A stretch of DNA of 64,000 nucleotides from Charina bottae (GCA_023362775.1 JALMGJ010000004.1:50922298-50986297); one strand, 5' to 3'. Numbered from the stretch's first letter, positions 24,248 through 35,003 are shown. Made by a program: numbers and translations. The notes: generated by a model not told the origin, from the sequence alone.

Positions 24248-25213
24248 TTAAGTCCTTTTATCATCTAATGGAGGGTCGTTAAAAACACCATGCTGCTGTT
24301 GAGCTTCTGAAATGGTCTTAATCTTCCTAGGCACAGAAGACAACACGGGGAGGAAGATGGGGGAGAGTTTGTGCCTGAGGCCCCCACCTCTATTCAAGGA
24401 AGGATTTTCCAAGTTGGCATAAATGGATTCCTTGACCCCTCTCTCAAACCACCTATCTTCTCTGTCTAAAATGTGAACATTAATGTCCTCAAATGAGTGT
24501 CCTTTTTCTTTTAGATGAAGATAAACTGCTGACTCTGGTCCTGTGGTGTTATTTCTCCTGTGTTGTGCCATCCTCCTGTACATAGGTTGTTTGGTTTCTC
24601 CAATGTAGAGTTCAGAGCAATCCTCACTGCACTGGATTGCATAAACTACATTGCTTTTCTTATGTTTTGGAGTTTGATCTTTGGGGTGTACAAGCCTCTG
24701 TCTCAGTGTGTTGGTGGGTTTGAAATATACAGGTATGTGGTGTTTGCCAAATATCCGTTTTATCTTTTCAGACACGCCAGCCATGTAGGGAATGACCAGG
24801 TTCTTTCGTTTACTCTGAGTCTCAGCCCTATCTGTCGCTGTTTTAGGTCTGGTAGATTTAGATTTGGTGAAGGCCCAATTTGGATATCCACAGGCCTTCA
24901 GGGCTGTTCTCAGGTGCTGATTTTCATTCTTTTTGGAATCCATGGAGGTGGGGATGGTTTCTGCTCTGTGTGACAATGTCCTGATGACTCCTAGTTTGTG
25001 CTGCAGTGGATGGTGGGAGTCAAACATCAGATATTGATCTGTGTGTGTGGGTTTCCTGTAGATCCCTATTTCTAGCTTGCCACCGGTCCCAATGAGGACT
25101 TCACAGTCTAGGAATGCCAGTCTGTTGTCCTTGGTGTCCTCTCTGGTGAAGCTAATGTTGGCATCTATAGTGTTTATATGGTCCGTGAAGGCCTGTACTT
25201 CCTGGGCCTTGTA
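24248..25213 (-). pseudogene. PLE family 1 protein fragment, left arm: RT thumb region plus GIY-YIG endonuclease
   Basis: The element part starts at about KAQEVQAFTDHIN, just after the reverse transcriptase catalytic YVDD, and includes the PLE hallmark IYRKPTHTDQYL. It is followed by a linker and the GIY-YIG nuclease (VVYAIQC, ELYIGET, RRMAQHR), which in PLEs cuts target DNA. The frame ends NDPPLDDKRT. It is open, but it lacks the RT palm and cannot work alone. Codons upstream of 25213 are antisense of the other arm. Confidence 0.88.
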
Positions 25214-25907
25214 TGTGGATGACACCTGGGTCAAAATCAAGGCCCAGGATATCCTGAAGGCCTGTGGATATCCAAATTGGGCCTTCACCAAATCTAAATC
25301 TACCAGACCTAAAACAGCGACAGATAGGGCTGAGACTCAGAGTAAACGAAAGAACCTGGTCATTCCCTACATGGCTGGCGTGTCTGAAAAGATAAAACGG
25401 ATATTTGGCAAACACCACATACCTGTATATTTCAAACCCACCAACACAGTGAGACAGAGGCTTGTACACCCCAAAGATCAAACTCCAAAACATAAGAAAA
25501 GCAATGTAGTTTATGCAATCCAGTGCAGTGAGGAGTGCTCTGAACTCTACATTGGAGAAACCAAACAACCTATGTACAGGAGGATGGCACAACACAGGAG
25601 AAATAACACCACAGGACCAGAGTCAGCAGTTTATCTTCATCTAAAAGAAAAAGGACACTCATTTGAGGACATTAATGTTCACATTTTAGACAGAGAAGAT
25701 AGGTGGTTTGAGAGAGGGGTCAAGGAATCCATTTATGCCAACTTGGAAAATCCTTCCTTGAATAGAGGTGGGGGCCTCAGGCACAAACTCTCCCCCATCT
25801 TCCTCCCCGTGTTGTCTTCTGTGCCTAGGAAGATTAAGACCATTTCAGAAGCTCAACAGCAGCATGGTGTTTTTAACGACCCTCCATTAGATGATAAAAG
25901 GACTTAA
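25214..25907 (+). pseudogene. PLE family 1 protein fragment, right arm: GIY-YIG endonuclease with internal deletion
   Basis: The arm begins with YVDDTWVKIKAQ, the end of the RT palm, and then jumps directly to LKACGYPNWAFTK, losing about 120 residues that the left arm keeps. The GIY-YIG domain (VVYAIQC, LYIGET) and the C-terminus NDPPLDDKRT are intact and nearly identical to the left arm (for example TVRQRL here, TLRQRL there). In-frame codons before 25214 come from the antisense of the left arm. Confidence 0.88.
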
Positions 25908-26001
25908 AAATTACATCTCAATATAACCATGACCTAGCCCCAGGTGTAAGGTCACACAGCTACCTAGGAACATATTTAGGATTCCCTTACCAACTTTGCT
26001 C

Positions 26002-26042
26002 AGACTGAAGAAGCCCCTTGGATAAGGAGCGAAACGTTTCCA
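26002..26042 (+). ncRNA. Hammerhead-ribozyme-like motif, PLE family 1 right arm
   Basis: CTGAAGA (26005-26011) and GAAACGTTTC (26031-26040) flank a 7-bp stem with loop GGAT. Helix III would be the tiny AC/GU hairpin, or the palindrome GAAACGTTTC could pair between two RNAs, as minimal PLE hammerheads are thought to do. One unpaired A lies between core and stem II, which is not canonical. Confidence 0.65.
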
Positions 26043-26096
26043 TTAAGAAAATAGAAATCCAGTTGACATGATTCAAGCTACAGATTCTTTGGCATT

Positions 26097-27887
26097 GCCT
26101 TTCTTTGGAATTGGAACGTAAACTGACCTTTTCCAATCCTGTGGCCACTGTTGAGTTTTCCAAATTTGTTGGCATATTGAGTGCAGCACTTTAACAGCAT
26201 CATCTTTTAGGATTTTAAATAGCTCAGCTGGGATACTGTCTTCTCCGCTAGCTTTGTTGTTAGTAATGCTTCCTAAGGCCCACTTGACTTCACTCTCTAG
26301 GATGTCCGGCTCAAGGTCAGTGACCACACCATCGTATTTATCAGGGATATTAAGATCTTTCTTGTATAGTTCTTCTGTGTATTCTTGCCACTTCTTCTTA
26401 ATCTCTTCTGCTTCTGTTAGGTCCCTGCCTTTTTTGTCCTTTATCATGCCCATCTTTGCACAAAACGTTCCCTTGATATCTCCGATTTTCTTGAAGAGAT
26501 CTCTAGTCTTCCCCATTCTATTGTTTTCCTCGATTTCTTTGCATTGTTCATTTAAGAAGGCCTTCTTATCTCTCCTTGCTATTCTCTGGAATTCTGCATT
26601 CAGTTGTTTATATCTTTCCCTTTCTCCCTTGCCTTTTGCTTCCCTTCTTTCCTCAGCTATTTGTAAAGCCTCATCAGTCAGCCACTTTGCTTTCTTGCAT
26701 TTCTTTTTCTTTGGGATGGTTTTAGTTGCTGCCTCCTGTACAATGTTACGAACCTCCATCCATAGTTCTTCAGGCACTCTGTCTACCAGATCTAATCCTT
26801 TAAATCTATTCCTCACTTCCACTGTATATTCATAAGGGATATGATTTAGGTCATACCTGATTGGTCTAGTGGTTTTCTCTACATTCTTCAATTTAAGCCT
26901 AAATTTTGCAATAAGAAGCTCATGATCTGAGCCACAGTCAGCTCCAGGTCTTGTTTTTGCTGATTGTATAGAGCTTCTCCATCTTTGTCTGCAAAGTATA
27001 TAATCAATCTGATTTTGGTATTGACCATCTGGTGATGTCCATGTGTAGAGTCGTCTCTTGTGTTGTTGGAAAAGAGTGTTTGCTATGACCAGCGTGTTCT
27101 CTTGACAAAACTCTATTAGCCTTTGCCCTGCTTCATTTTGTACTCCGAGGCCGAACTTGCCTGTTATTCCGGTTATTTTTTGACTTCCTACCTTAGCATT
27201 CCAGTCCCCTATGATGAAAAGGACATCTTTTTTTGGTGTTAGTTCTAGAAGGTGTTGTAGGTCTTCATAGAACCGGTCAACTTCAGCTTCTTTGGCATCA
27301 GTGGTTGGGGCATAGACTTGGATCACTGTGATGTTGAATGGTTTGCCTTGGATTCGAACTGAAAGCATTCTGTCGTTTTTGAGGTTGTACCCCAGTACTG
27401 CCTTTCCCACTCTTTTATTGACTATGAGAGCTACTCCATTTCTTCTAAGGGATTCTTGCCCACAGTAGTATATATAATGGTCTCCTGAATTAAATTCGCC
27501 CATTCCTGTCCATTTTAGTTCGCTGATTCCCAATATGTCGATGTTCAATCTTGTCATCTCATGTTTGACCACATCCAGCTTACCTTGATTCATAGTTCTT
27601 ACATTCCAGGTTCCTATGCAATATTGTTCTTTACAGCATCGGACTTTCCTTCCACTTCCAGACACATCCACAACTGAGCGTCCTTTCGGCTTTGGCCCAG
27701 CCGTTTCACACTTTCTGGAGCTACTCGGAATTGCCCTCCGCTCTTCCCCAGTAGCATTTTGGACACCTTCCGACCTGAGGGGCTCATCTTCCGGCGTCAT
27801 ATCTTTTAGCCTTTTGATACTGTCCATGGGTTTTCTTGGCAAGGATACTGGAGTGGTTTGCCATTTCCTCCTCCAGTTTTGGACCAC
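26097..27887 (-). pseudogene. BovB ORF2 of copy 2, N-terminal half (endonuclease)
   Basis: This half carries the complete endonuclease domain (NVRTMNQ, SELKW, DWNAKVG, SDHELL) and the linker up to PIPKKGNAKE, all in one open frame. Reading then runs a few codons into the inserted element and stops. The start MVQNWRRKW differs slightly from MVHWRRKW in copy 1. Without its reverse transcriptase half the gene is dead, although the only evident damage is the insertion. Confidence 0.92.
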
Positions 27888-28061
27888 GTTTTGTCAGAAC
27901 TCTCCATCATGACCTGTTCTTCTTGACCTGACTTCATTGAGTTACGCAAGCCCCTTCGCCATGACAAGGCAGTGATCCATGAAGGGGACAAGGCAGTGAT
28001 CCATGAAGGGGCTACAACTATTACTCTTAGGTAATCATAAAATCTTAGGTAATCATAAAAT

Positions 28062-28663
28062 ATTTTCTTGGGCTCCAAGATCACCACAGACGATGACTGC
28101 AGCCATGAAATTAAAAGACGCTTGCTCCTTGGGAGGAAAGCTATGGCAAACCTAGACAGCATATTAAAAAGCAGAGACATCACCTTGTCGACAAGGGTCC
28201 GTATAGTTAAAGCTATGGTTTTTCCAGTAGTAATGTATGGCTGGGAGAGTTGGACCATAAGGAAGGCTGAGCGCCGAAGAATTGATGCTTTCGAACTGTG
28301 GTGCTGGAGAAGACTCTTAAGAGTCCCTTGGACTGCAAGGAGGTCAAATCAGTCAATCCTAAAGGAAATTAACCCTGACTACTCACTGGAAGGACAGATG
28401 CTGAAGCTGAAGCTCAAATACTTTGGCCACCTAATGCGAAGAGAGGACTCACTGGAAAAGACCCTGATGCTGGGAAAGACTGAAGGCAAAAGGAGAAGGG
28501 CGTCCCTTCGCAGAGGATGAGATGGTTAGATAGCATCACTGATGTAACGAACATGAATTTGAGTAAACTCCGGGAGACAGTGGAGGACAGGAAGGCCTGG
28601 GGTGCTATGGTCCATGAGGTCACGAAGAGTCGGACACGACTAAACGACTGAACAACAACAAAA
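28062..28663 (+). mobile_element. 5'-truncated BovB, copy 3 (last 0.6 kb)
   Basis: It starts in the reverse transcriptase frame at FLGSKIT and runs to the BovB 3' end gtcggacacgactaaacgac plus an acaacaac tail. It is flanked by aatcataaaat at 28051-28061 and 28664-28674. The left flank also holds an 18-bp tandem repeat (28026-28061) containing the same word. The encoded C-terminal fragment is broken near 28500 by the extra bases cgtcccttcg. It differs from copies 1 and 2 at many more positions than they do from each other. Confidence 0.92.
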
Positions 28664-28674
28664 AATCATAAAAT

Positions 28675-29514
28675 CAATTGAATTAAAACTATTTTAGCTT
28701 TAAAGTATAAACTATAATGCATCACACTGAAATATAGGTTGGGATTTCTAAACTAACACAAAAATATAAAGGTTCCTTCCACTTGCTTTCACTCCCCATT
28801 CCCAATGGCATGCTCTTATAGAAGTTCAACAAGAATTATCTAAAAATCTTAATCTCAAGGCTTGGCTACAGACAGTAACAATTAGCAATTCTGGAATGAA
28901 AGCAACCGAGATCCTCAACTATGATAAAATGGACATTGAATATTGTCAGTATACCAATATATACTTCATATAATTTAGTGATGAAGTTAATTCATCAAAG
29001 ATTTTGTTTTGTATTTATTTGGACTTCTCAAAAATATTTTTAAAAGGATGGATAACATATTTTTTTGTGATGACATTGTAAGAAATTTAAGGGCTCTTTG
29101 ATATGAATCAGTTATGTTCCTTTATGGCTCCTTTTTAGTCTCAAATTATTATATATGTTAACACAACTTTGGGGAAAATATATTGTTAAAAATGTAAATT
29201 GAATGTTGAACTATACTCCCCCCCAAAAAATTTTTTTTTAATTTGGCATTTTTTGAAGAACACTGGGTCTAGTGAGATTTGGGATCACCGAAGAGAATCA
29301 TTTTACACAGGGTGGAAAAACAGAAACACCACAGAGTGGATTTAAGAGGTGTATTCTTTGTCCTTTTTTGAACCATCTTTATACTGCTGAAATAAGAAGA
29401 TGGAGCACTATGCTTTTTATGGTCTACATTTAATAACAAGTTAAAAAACTGAGCTAGATATATATTAATATTACATGGATTTTTTTCTTCCTTTTAAAAA
29501 AGTTTTAGTTCATT

Positions 29515-29515
<1 letters not shown>
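28675..29515. other. Non-repetitive AT-rich DNA
   Basis: Nothing recognised. Confidence 0.45.
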
Positions 29516-29550
<35 letters not shown>

Positions 29551-29562
29551 ATATATATATAT
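29516..29562 (+). repeat. (ATCT)n microsatellite with TA end
   Basis: About eight uninterrupted ATCT units are followed by TA repeats. Confidence 0.95.
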
Positions 29563-29625
29563 TCTTTTTAATTTATCATTACTGTTGAATTCATTTGTTA
29601 AATTATCTAATAAAATATTTTTAAT

Positions 29626-29890
29626 CCCTAGCCCTGCGTGATGGAGTGAGCTCCCACACTAGCCCCAGCTCTTGCCAACCTAGCAATTCGAAAGCATGCA
29701 AATGCAAGTAGATTAATAGGTACCACTTCAGTGGGTAGGTAACCGCGTTCCGTGTGCGTCATGCCGGCCACATAACCGTGGAAGCGTCTTCAGACAACGC
29801 TGGTTCTTTGGCTAACAAACGGAGATGAGCACCGGCCCCTAGAGTCGGACACGACTGCACAAATGTGTGTGGGGAACCTTTACCTTTTTA
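29626..29890 (+). repeat. 5'-truncated tRNA-derived SINE, second family
   Basis: It matches the intact copy at 41639-41968 from ccctagccctgcgtgatgg onward, through cattccgtgtgcgtcatgcc-like sequence, acaacgctgg and agagtcggacacgactgcac to the end ggggaacctttacc. The tRNA-like head is missing. The word gagtcggacacgactg is shared with the BovB 3' end. Confidence 0.85.
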
Positions 29891-32027
29891 GGCCAATTCT
29901 ATAATACTGATTTCGCTTGTTTCTACGTCAGCCAGTCCTTATGGAACTGGCAAAGATAACCTGTTACAGATCCTTCAACTTGCTTCTTTGGATCCAGGTC
30001 TCACAGTCTGATAGGTAGGGAGCAGAATTATGAACCAATCTGCTTCCTTTTCTAGTATATAGATAGTTCGTGTTTCAGAGTTTATTAGTTTTCTTAGTTG
30101 TAACATGGAATAGGTGTAGTTATCATCAATACATGTTTTCAATCAGAATTTCTTCAGTCCCACTGTTTCTTTCTGAATCTGGATTATTTTATGCTATCAA
30201 GATTATAGGAGAACAGAGTTTCAGAATGAAGAATTGTGGGTGACACAAAAACATAATAGAATTCTTTATGCAAATATTTTTTTCTGTTCTTAGTAAGGTT
30301 ACATCTCTAGAATAAGGTTTATTTTTAATACTTGATAGCAGGGTTCATACTTTCTACTATGACATAAGGCCTCACATGACTTGTAGACCATATTTTATTT
30401 CTTTAGCATATTTAGTAAATGCATCTGATTGAGGTTTACATAATAAACTATAAATAAGAAAACCATGGATAAGCACAAAATATAAACTAGGTCACAATGT
30501 ACCCTTCATATTTATGCTGAAATAGTAGTTTAGAGATAAAGTGAGGTGGATGAAGTAAAGCCTTTTGTTATTTATTGACAGAAAAGAGCATGAATAACAA
30601 CCAATTACACTTACATTGGGGCATTTAATCTGATCCCATAAAATCTGCCTTCATGTCTGTTGTATCAGTGATGTGTATTTGGCAACTTCAGTTTAATGAC
30701 AAGTTTCTTCAGTGTAAGATGAATTTCCATTATTATTCCAAATTCATGTGAGACATTTAAAAATGTAAGGGATCACAACAAAAAATAACTTCTTAAAATA
30801 TCTATGGAAATTGGTAAATATTACTTTCCTTCCTTCCATTTCAACAACTCCTTTGAGTAAATCTGTGCATATTCCTGTTTGCCATCTAAGTAGTGATGGG
30901 CAGAAATCCAATATACAACAGGATATACTGAAAAAGGTAAGCTAATTGCTTGACTTCATTGTTATATAATCCGTTACTCAAATCCCAAAAGTGCTAGAGA
31001 ATATTATTTAAAAATTGCTCTAGATAATGTGTCTCTTTCACATTTCAGAAAGACTGAAATTTGCATAAATTGTATTACACATGACTGTTCAGTTTGAACA
31101 CAATCGCAAATATAAATTGCCCCATAATTAACATACCAAACTTTGACAAGAACATGGATGAAAAGCACATAATACATGCATCCCTCCTCGGATAAATGGT
31201 ATAAAAAAGTTACCATCTTCTGTAAACCTTTTTTTTAAATGAAACTTTCTCTCATAAGCATTGATACCTATACATAATACAGCCCAGCCTAAGTACAGCC
31301 AACTGGGAAAACAAAGTAGTCTTCATCACTCACAAATATACTCCCCTGAGAGACGTTTTTGGACCAATCTCTTCCTAGTTTCAGAAAGGGAGTTAAGACT
31401 TGCCTTTTAATTTCAGCCTTTTGGATCATTTATTGTTATTAGTATTATGTTTCCTTTTCATCGTTGTATTTTAATAATGTTTTGTTTAATCATATTTCCA
31501 TTTTTTGTCCATGTCATCTCCTTTGATCATCTGTTTGGATGGAAATACCAAGTACAAATCAAATCATCAGTTGATAGAGATCCTTCATTTTTTCCTCCCT
31601 TTATTTCACATTCTTTTGTATTATAAGTATCTTTGTGCAGAGTTCTGCCCATCATTATTGTATAAATATTTAAAAGTTTGTATACAAGATGGGCAAAAAG
31701 TCAAATAATATTGCCTTCTGCATTCAGTGGCATGAAGGAACCTGAGTCTTCCCATTTTGCATTGTGTGGTAATTTTAAATGTAAATTGAATACTGAAACC
31801 TTTAATCTCTGTCTACTGAAATCACACCTCACTTGTTTTGTTCTATGGCCCTGAAGACAAGTTTACATGATTATGATTCCAGGAACAATTTTGATACCAT
31901 TTTTCAAAATATACCACAAGTTGCAGTTGCAGCCATTCCAAGAAAAGCATTAAACAAACTTTAACTTATATTACTGTACATTTATTAAGAGATATGTCCA
32001 TATGCCAAATCATGTGAACCTCTGTAC
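29891..32027. other. Mostly non-repetitive DNA with a possible old L2 fragment
   Basis: At about 31340-31510 the words tttcagaaagggagttaag and acttgccttttaatttcag resemble the region just after L2 ORF2, but they are too decayed to be sure. Otherwise nothing was recognised. Confidence 0.35.
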
Positions 32028-32261
32028 CAGAGCTTTCCAAACTTTTCATGTTGGTGACACACTTTTTACACATGCATCATTTCATGATACACTCTTACAG
32101 CAGGGCATCATTTCACGACACACTCTTACAGCAGGGCACAAGGCAGGCACTAGGACCTGTGTGGAATCCTGGCAAGGTTCGGAGGCAGCAGCAGCCGCGA
32201 CACATCCAGACACTGCAGCCGACACACTAACGTGTCCCGACACACAGTTTGGAAAGCTCTG
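32028..32261. mobile_element. GC-rich hAT-type MITE, copy 1 (most diverged)
   Basis: The ends cagagctttccaaact and agtttggaaagctctg are inverted repeats, and the inside has cgacacact-type words like the copies at 61505 and 62674. The flanks ctctgtac (32020-32027) and ctctatat (32262-32269) are a poor 8-bp match, as expected for an older insertion. No coding capacity. Confidence 0.75.
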
Positions 32262-32269
32262 CTCTATAT

Positions 32270-32704
32270 TTATATGCTCTCTGTGTGTATGTGTGTGTGA
32301 TGGGAGAGAATGTAAGAGAGAGACTCACTTTAAATTTAAAAAAATGTAAAAGTTTTTGGATCTAAACCACAATTCATAATATGTTCAAAAATTCTGAGAT
32401 ATTACAGATTTGATTTATATAAATCAACCAATTTCAAGTTTTGCCAGTGTTACTAGTCAGGAATACAAATTAATGTCAGTTATATGTTGGCCTTATTGAG
32501 TATCTGTAGACTGTACAAGGAGAGCCGTAGTAGTCTACGGTGGCAAAAATCAAAAGGAAGTTCCTTTTCCAACTACCAAAGTTGGAAAAACTACCAAAGT
32601 TGGAATGGCATAAGCTTTCAGGGCTGCTAAAGTGGATTGAGCCATTCTGTGCATCTGAGGAAGTGACCTTAAGCTCATGAAAGCTTTTTCTTAAATAATA
32701 TTTG
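32270..32704. other. Non-repetitive DNA
   Basis: Only a small local duplication, aaactaccaaagttggaa (about 32570-32605), was noted. Confidence 0.4.
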
Positions 32705-32760
32705 TTAGTCATAAAAGTCTGTAGCTTAAATCATGTCAACTGGATTTCTATTTTCTCAGT

Positions 32761-32800
32761 GGAAACGTTTCGCTCCTTATCCAAGAAGCTTCTCTAGTCT
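32761..32800 (-). ncRNA. Decayed hammerhead-like motif, PLE family 1 (32.7 kb, left arm)
   Basis: Stem II (GCTTCTT/AAGGAGC, fully paired) and GAAACGTTTC are kept, but the CTGAAGA core has become CTAGAGA. It is probably inactive. Confidence 0.5.
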
Positions 32801-32903
32801 GTTTTTGAGCAAAGTTTGTAAGGGAATCCTTAAATATGTTTCTAGGGTGGCTGTGTGACCTTGCACCTGGGGCTAGGTCATGGTTATTTTGAGATGTTTA
32901 TTT

Positions 32904-34302
32904 CTAAGTCCCTTTATCATCCAAAGGAGGATTGTTAAGATTACCATGCTGTTGTTGAGATTGCGAAATGGTCTTAATCTTCCTAGGCACAGAAGACAAA
33001 GCAGGAAGGAAAATAGGGGAAAGATTGTGCCTGAGGCCCCCACCTCTATTCAAAGAAGGATTTTCCAAGTTGGCATAAATGGATTCCTTGACCCCTCTTT
33101 CAAACCACTTATCTTCCCTGTCTAAAATGTGAACATTAATGTCCTCAAATGAGTGTCCTTTTTCCTTTAGATGAAGGTAAACTGCTGACTCTGGTCCTGT
33201 GGTGTTGCTCCTCCTGTGTTGCGCCATCCTCCTGTACAAAGGTTGTTTGGTTTCTCCAATGTAGAGCTCAGAGCACTCCTCACTGCACTGGATTGCACAC
33301 ACTACATTGCTTTTCTTGTGTTTTGGAGTTTGATCTTTGGGGTGTACAAGCCTCTGTCTCAGTGTGTTGGTGGGTTTGAAATATACAGGTATGTGGTGTT
33401 TGCCAAATATCCTTTTTATCTTTTCAGAAATGCCAGCCATGTAAGGAATGACCAGGTTCTTCCGTTTACTCTGAGTCTCAGCCCTGTCTGTCGCTGCTTT
33501 AGGTCTGGTAGACTTAGATTTAGTGAAGGCCCAATTTGGATATCCACAGGCCTTCAGAGCTGTTCTCAGGTGCTGATTTTCATTCTTTTTGGAATCCATG
33601 GAGGTGGGGATGGTTTCTGCTCTGTGTGACAATGTCCTGATGACCCCTAGTTTGTGCTGTAGTGGATGGTGGGAGTCAAACATCAGATATTGATCTGTGT
33701 GTGTGGGTTTCCTGTAGATCCCTATTTCTAGCTTGCCACCAGTCCCAATGAGGACTTCACAGTCTAGGAATGCCAGTCTGTTGTCCTTGGTGTCTTCTCT
33801 GGTGAACCTAATGTTGGCATCTATGGTGTTTATATGGTCCGTGAAGGCCTGTACTTCCTGGGCCTTGATTTTAACCCAGGTGTCATCCACATACCTGAAC
33901 CAGTGGGTGGGCGCTGTTCCCTGGAATGTGTTGAGTGCTTTCTTCTCCACTTCTTCCATGTATAAATTGGCCACAATGGGTGACACAGGAGAACCCATGG
34001 CACAGCCATGTTTTTGTCTGTAAAAGTCACCTCTGTATGAGAAATAAGTGGTGTTGAGACACAGGTCCAGAAGATGGTAGAACTGGTTTGGGTTGAGATG
34101 GTTTCTCCTTTCAAGGGTGCTGTCCTCTTCTAGTTTCTTCCTGACCGCGGATAGAGCATGAGTAGTGGGGATGCTGGTGAAAAGGGAGGACACATCGAAG
34201 GAGACCATATTTTCATCTGTATCCAGTTTCAGGATCTTTGCTTTGGAAACAAATTCTTCCGAATTATGGATGTGGTGTTCAGAGTGTCCAACCAGAGGTG
34301 CT
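32904..34302 (-). pseudogene. PLE family 1 protein, left arm: RT palm plus GIY-YIG endonuclease, 5'-truncated
   Basis: This is the longest PLE frame in the window. In order: FDVSSLFTSIP (RT motif A, about 34168-34203), GSPVSPIVANLYM (motif B, about 33957-33995), RYVDDTW (motif C, about 33880-33900), IYRKPTHTDQYL, the linker and GIY-YIG (ELYIGET, RRMAQHRR), ending LDDKGT. PLE RTs are related to telomerase RT. The N-terminus is missing, and codons upstream of 34302 are antisense of the other arm, so it is an open but incomplete gene. Confidence 0.88.
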
Positions 34303-34775
34303 ACCCACCAACACACTGAGACAGAGGCTTGTACACCCCAAAGATCAAACTCCAAAAAAACAAGAAAAGCAATGTAGTGTATGCAATCCAGTGCAGTGAG
34401 GAGTGCTCTGAGCTCTACATTGGAGAAACCAAATAACCTTTGTACAGGAGGATGGCCCAACACAGGAGGAGCAACACCAAAGGACCAGAGTCAGCAGTTT
34501 ACCTTCATCTAAAGGAAAAAGGACACTCATTTGAGGACATTAATGTTCACATTTTAGACAGGGAAGATAAGTGGTTTGAAAGAGGGGTCAAGGGATCCAT
34601 TTATGCCAACTTGGAAAATCCTTCTTTGAATAGAGGTGGGGGCCTCAGGCACAATCTTTCCCCTATTTTCCTTCCTGCTTTGTCTTCTGTGCCTAGGAAG
34701 ATTAAGACCATTTCACAATCTCAACAACAGCAAGGTAATCTTAACAATCCTCCTTTGGATGATAAAGGGACTTAG
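34303..34775 (+). pseudogene. PLE family 1 protein fragment, right arm: broken GIY-YIG endonuclease
   Basis: It begins at PTNTLRQRLVHPK. An extra A in ctccaaaaaaacaag shifts the frame, and a stop replaces Gln near 34434 (aaataacctt). The rest, from YRRMAQHRR to LDDKGT, is open. It shares the copy-specific residues of the left arm. Confidence 0.85.
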
Positions 34776-34872
34776 AAATAAACATCTCAAAATAACCATG
34801 ACCTAGCCCCAGGTGCAAGTTCACACAGCCACCCTAGAAACATATTTAAGGATTCCCTTACAAACTTTGCTC

Positions 34873-34913
34873 AGACTGAAGAAGCTTCTTGGATAAGGAG
34901 CAAAACGTTTCCA
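34873..34913 (+). ncRNA. Decayed hammerhead-like motif, PLE family 1 (right arm)
   Basis: CTGAAGA at 34876-34882 and a perfect 7-bp stem II with loop GGAT are kept, but the invariant G of GAAA is A (gcaaaacg). It is probably inactive. Confidence 0.5.
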
Positions 34914-35003
34914 CTGAGAAAATAGAAATCCAGTTGACATGATTCAAGCTACAGACAATTCCACCTGGATGACTGAGAACCTTCATCGATTTAGTCATAA
35001 AAG

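Larger units (their letters stand above)
24034..26083. mobile_element. Penelope-like element, family 1: two truncated copies head-to-head
   Basis: A perfect 13-bp duplication (attctttggcatt, 24021-24033 and 26084-26096) bounds the insertion inside BovB copy 2. The left part (24034 to about 25213) is a minus-strand copy and the right part (about 25214 to 26083) a plus-strand copy. Their 5'-truncated ends meet near 25213 and their 3' ends point outward. The arms are almost the same sequence over the GIY-YIG region and the 3' end. At the junction cctgggccttg and caaggcccagg form a near-palindrome. Only the left arm has an extra 37 bases at its outer end. Each outer end carries a hammerhead-like motif. 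Confidence 0.9.
22730..28011 (-). mobile_element. Full-length BovB LINE, copy 2, interrupted by a Penelope-like element
   Basis: The whole insertion is flanked by an 11-bp duplication, ctacaactatt (22719-22729 and 28012-28022). On the minus strand it begins with the BovB 5' end near 28011 and ends with gtcggacacgactgaacgac near 22735. A Penelope-like element (24034-26083) splits it. The two halves join at the same codons as copy 1, and their proteins differ from copy 1 at only a handful of positions, for example IANIRW versus IANICW and RNVGL versus RNAGL. A 24-bp unit is tandemly duplicated at the 5' end (27964-28011). Confidence 0.93.
32718..34990. mobile_element. Penelope-like element, family 1: second head-to-head double copy
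   Basis: A perfect 13-bp duplication, ttagtcataaaag (32705-32717 and 34991-35003), bounds the insertion. The left arm (to about 34302) is a minus-strand copy including most of the RT. The right arm (from 34303) is a shorter plus-strand copy starting within the GIY-YIG region. As in the insertion at 24 kb, the 3' ends face outward. Here the right arm, not the left, carries the extra 34 or so bases after gctacaga. Both arms share variants absent from the 24-kb insertion (DKWFERGV, ISQSQQQ, NNPPLDDKGT), so they come from one template. Confidence 0.9.

Noticed and set aside
24034..26083. The inverted PLE as an assembly artefact or late inversion
   Set aside because: One perfect TSD encloses both arms, and a second insertion with a different TSD and junction has the same plan. 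Long reads would settle it.
32476..32712. Minus-strand frame with repeated FGSFSNFGS
   Set aside because: Produced by a small local duplication near 32570-32605. No family resemblance.
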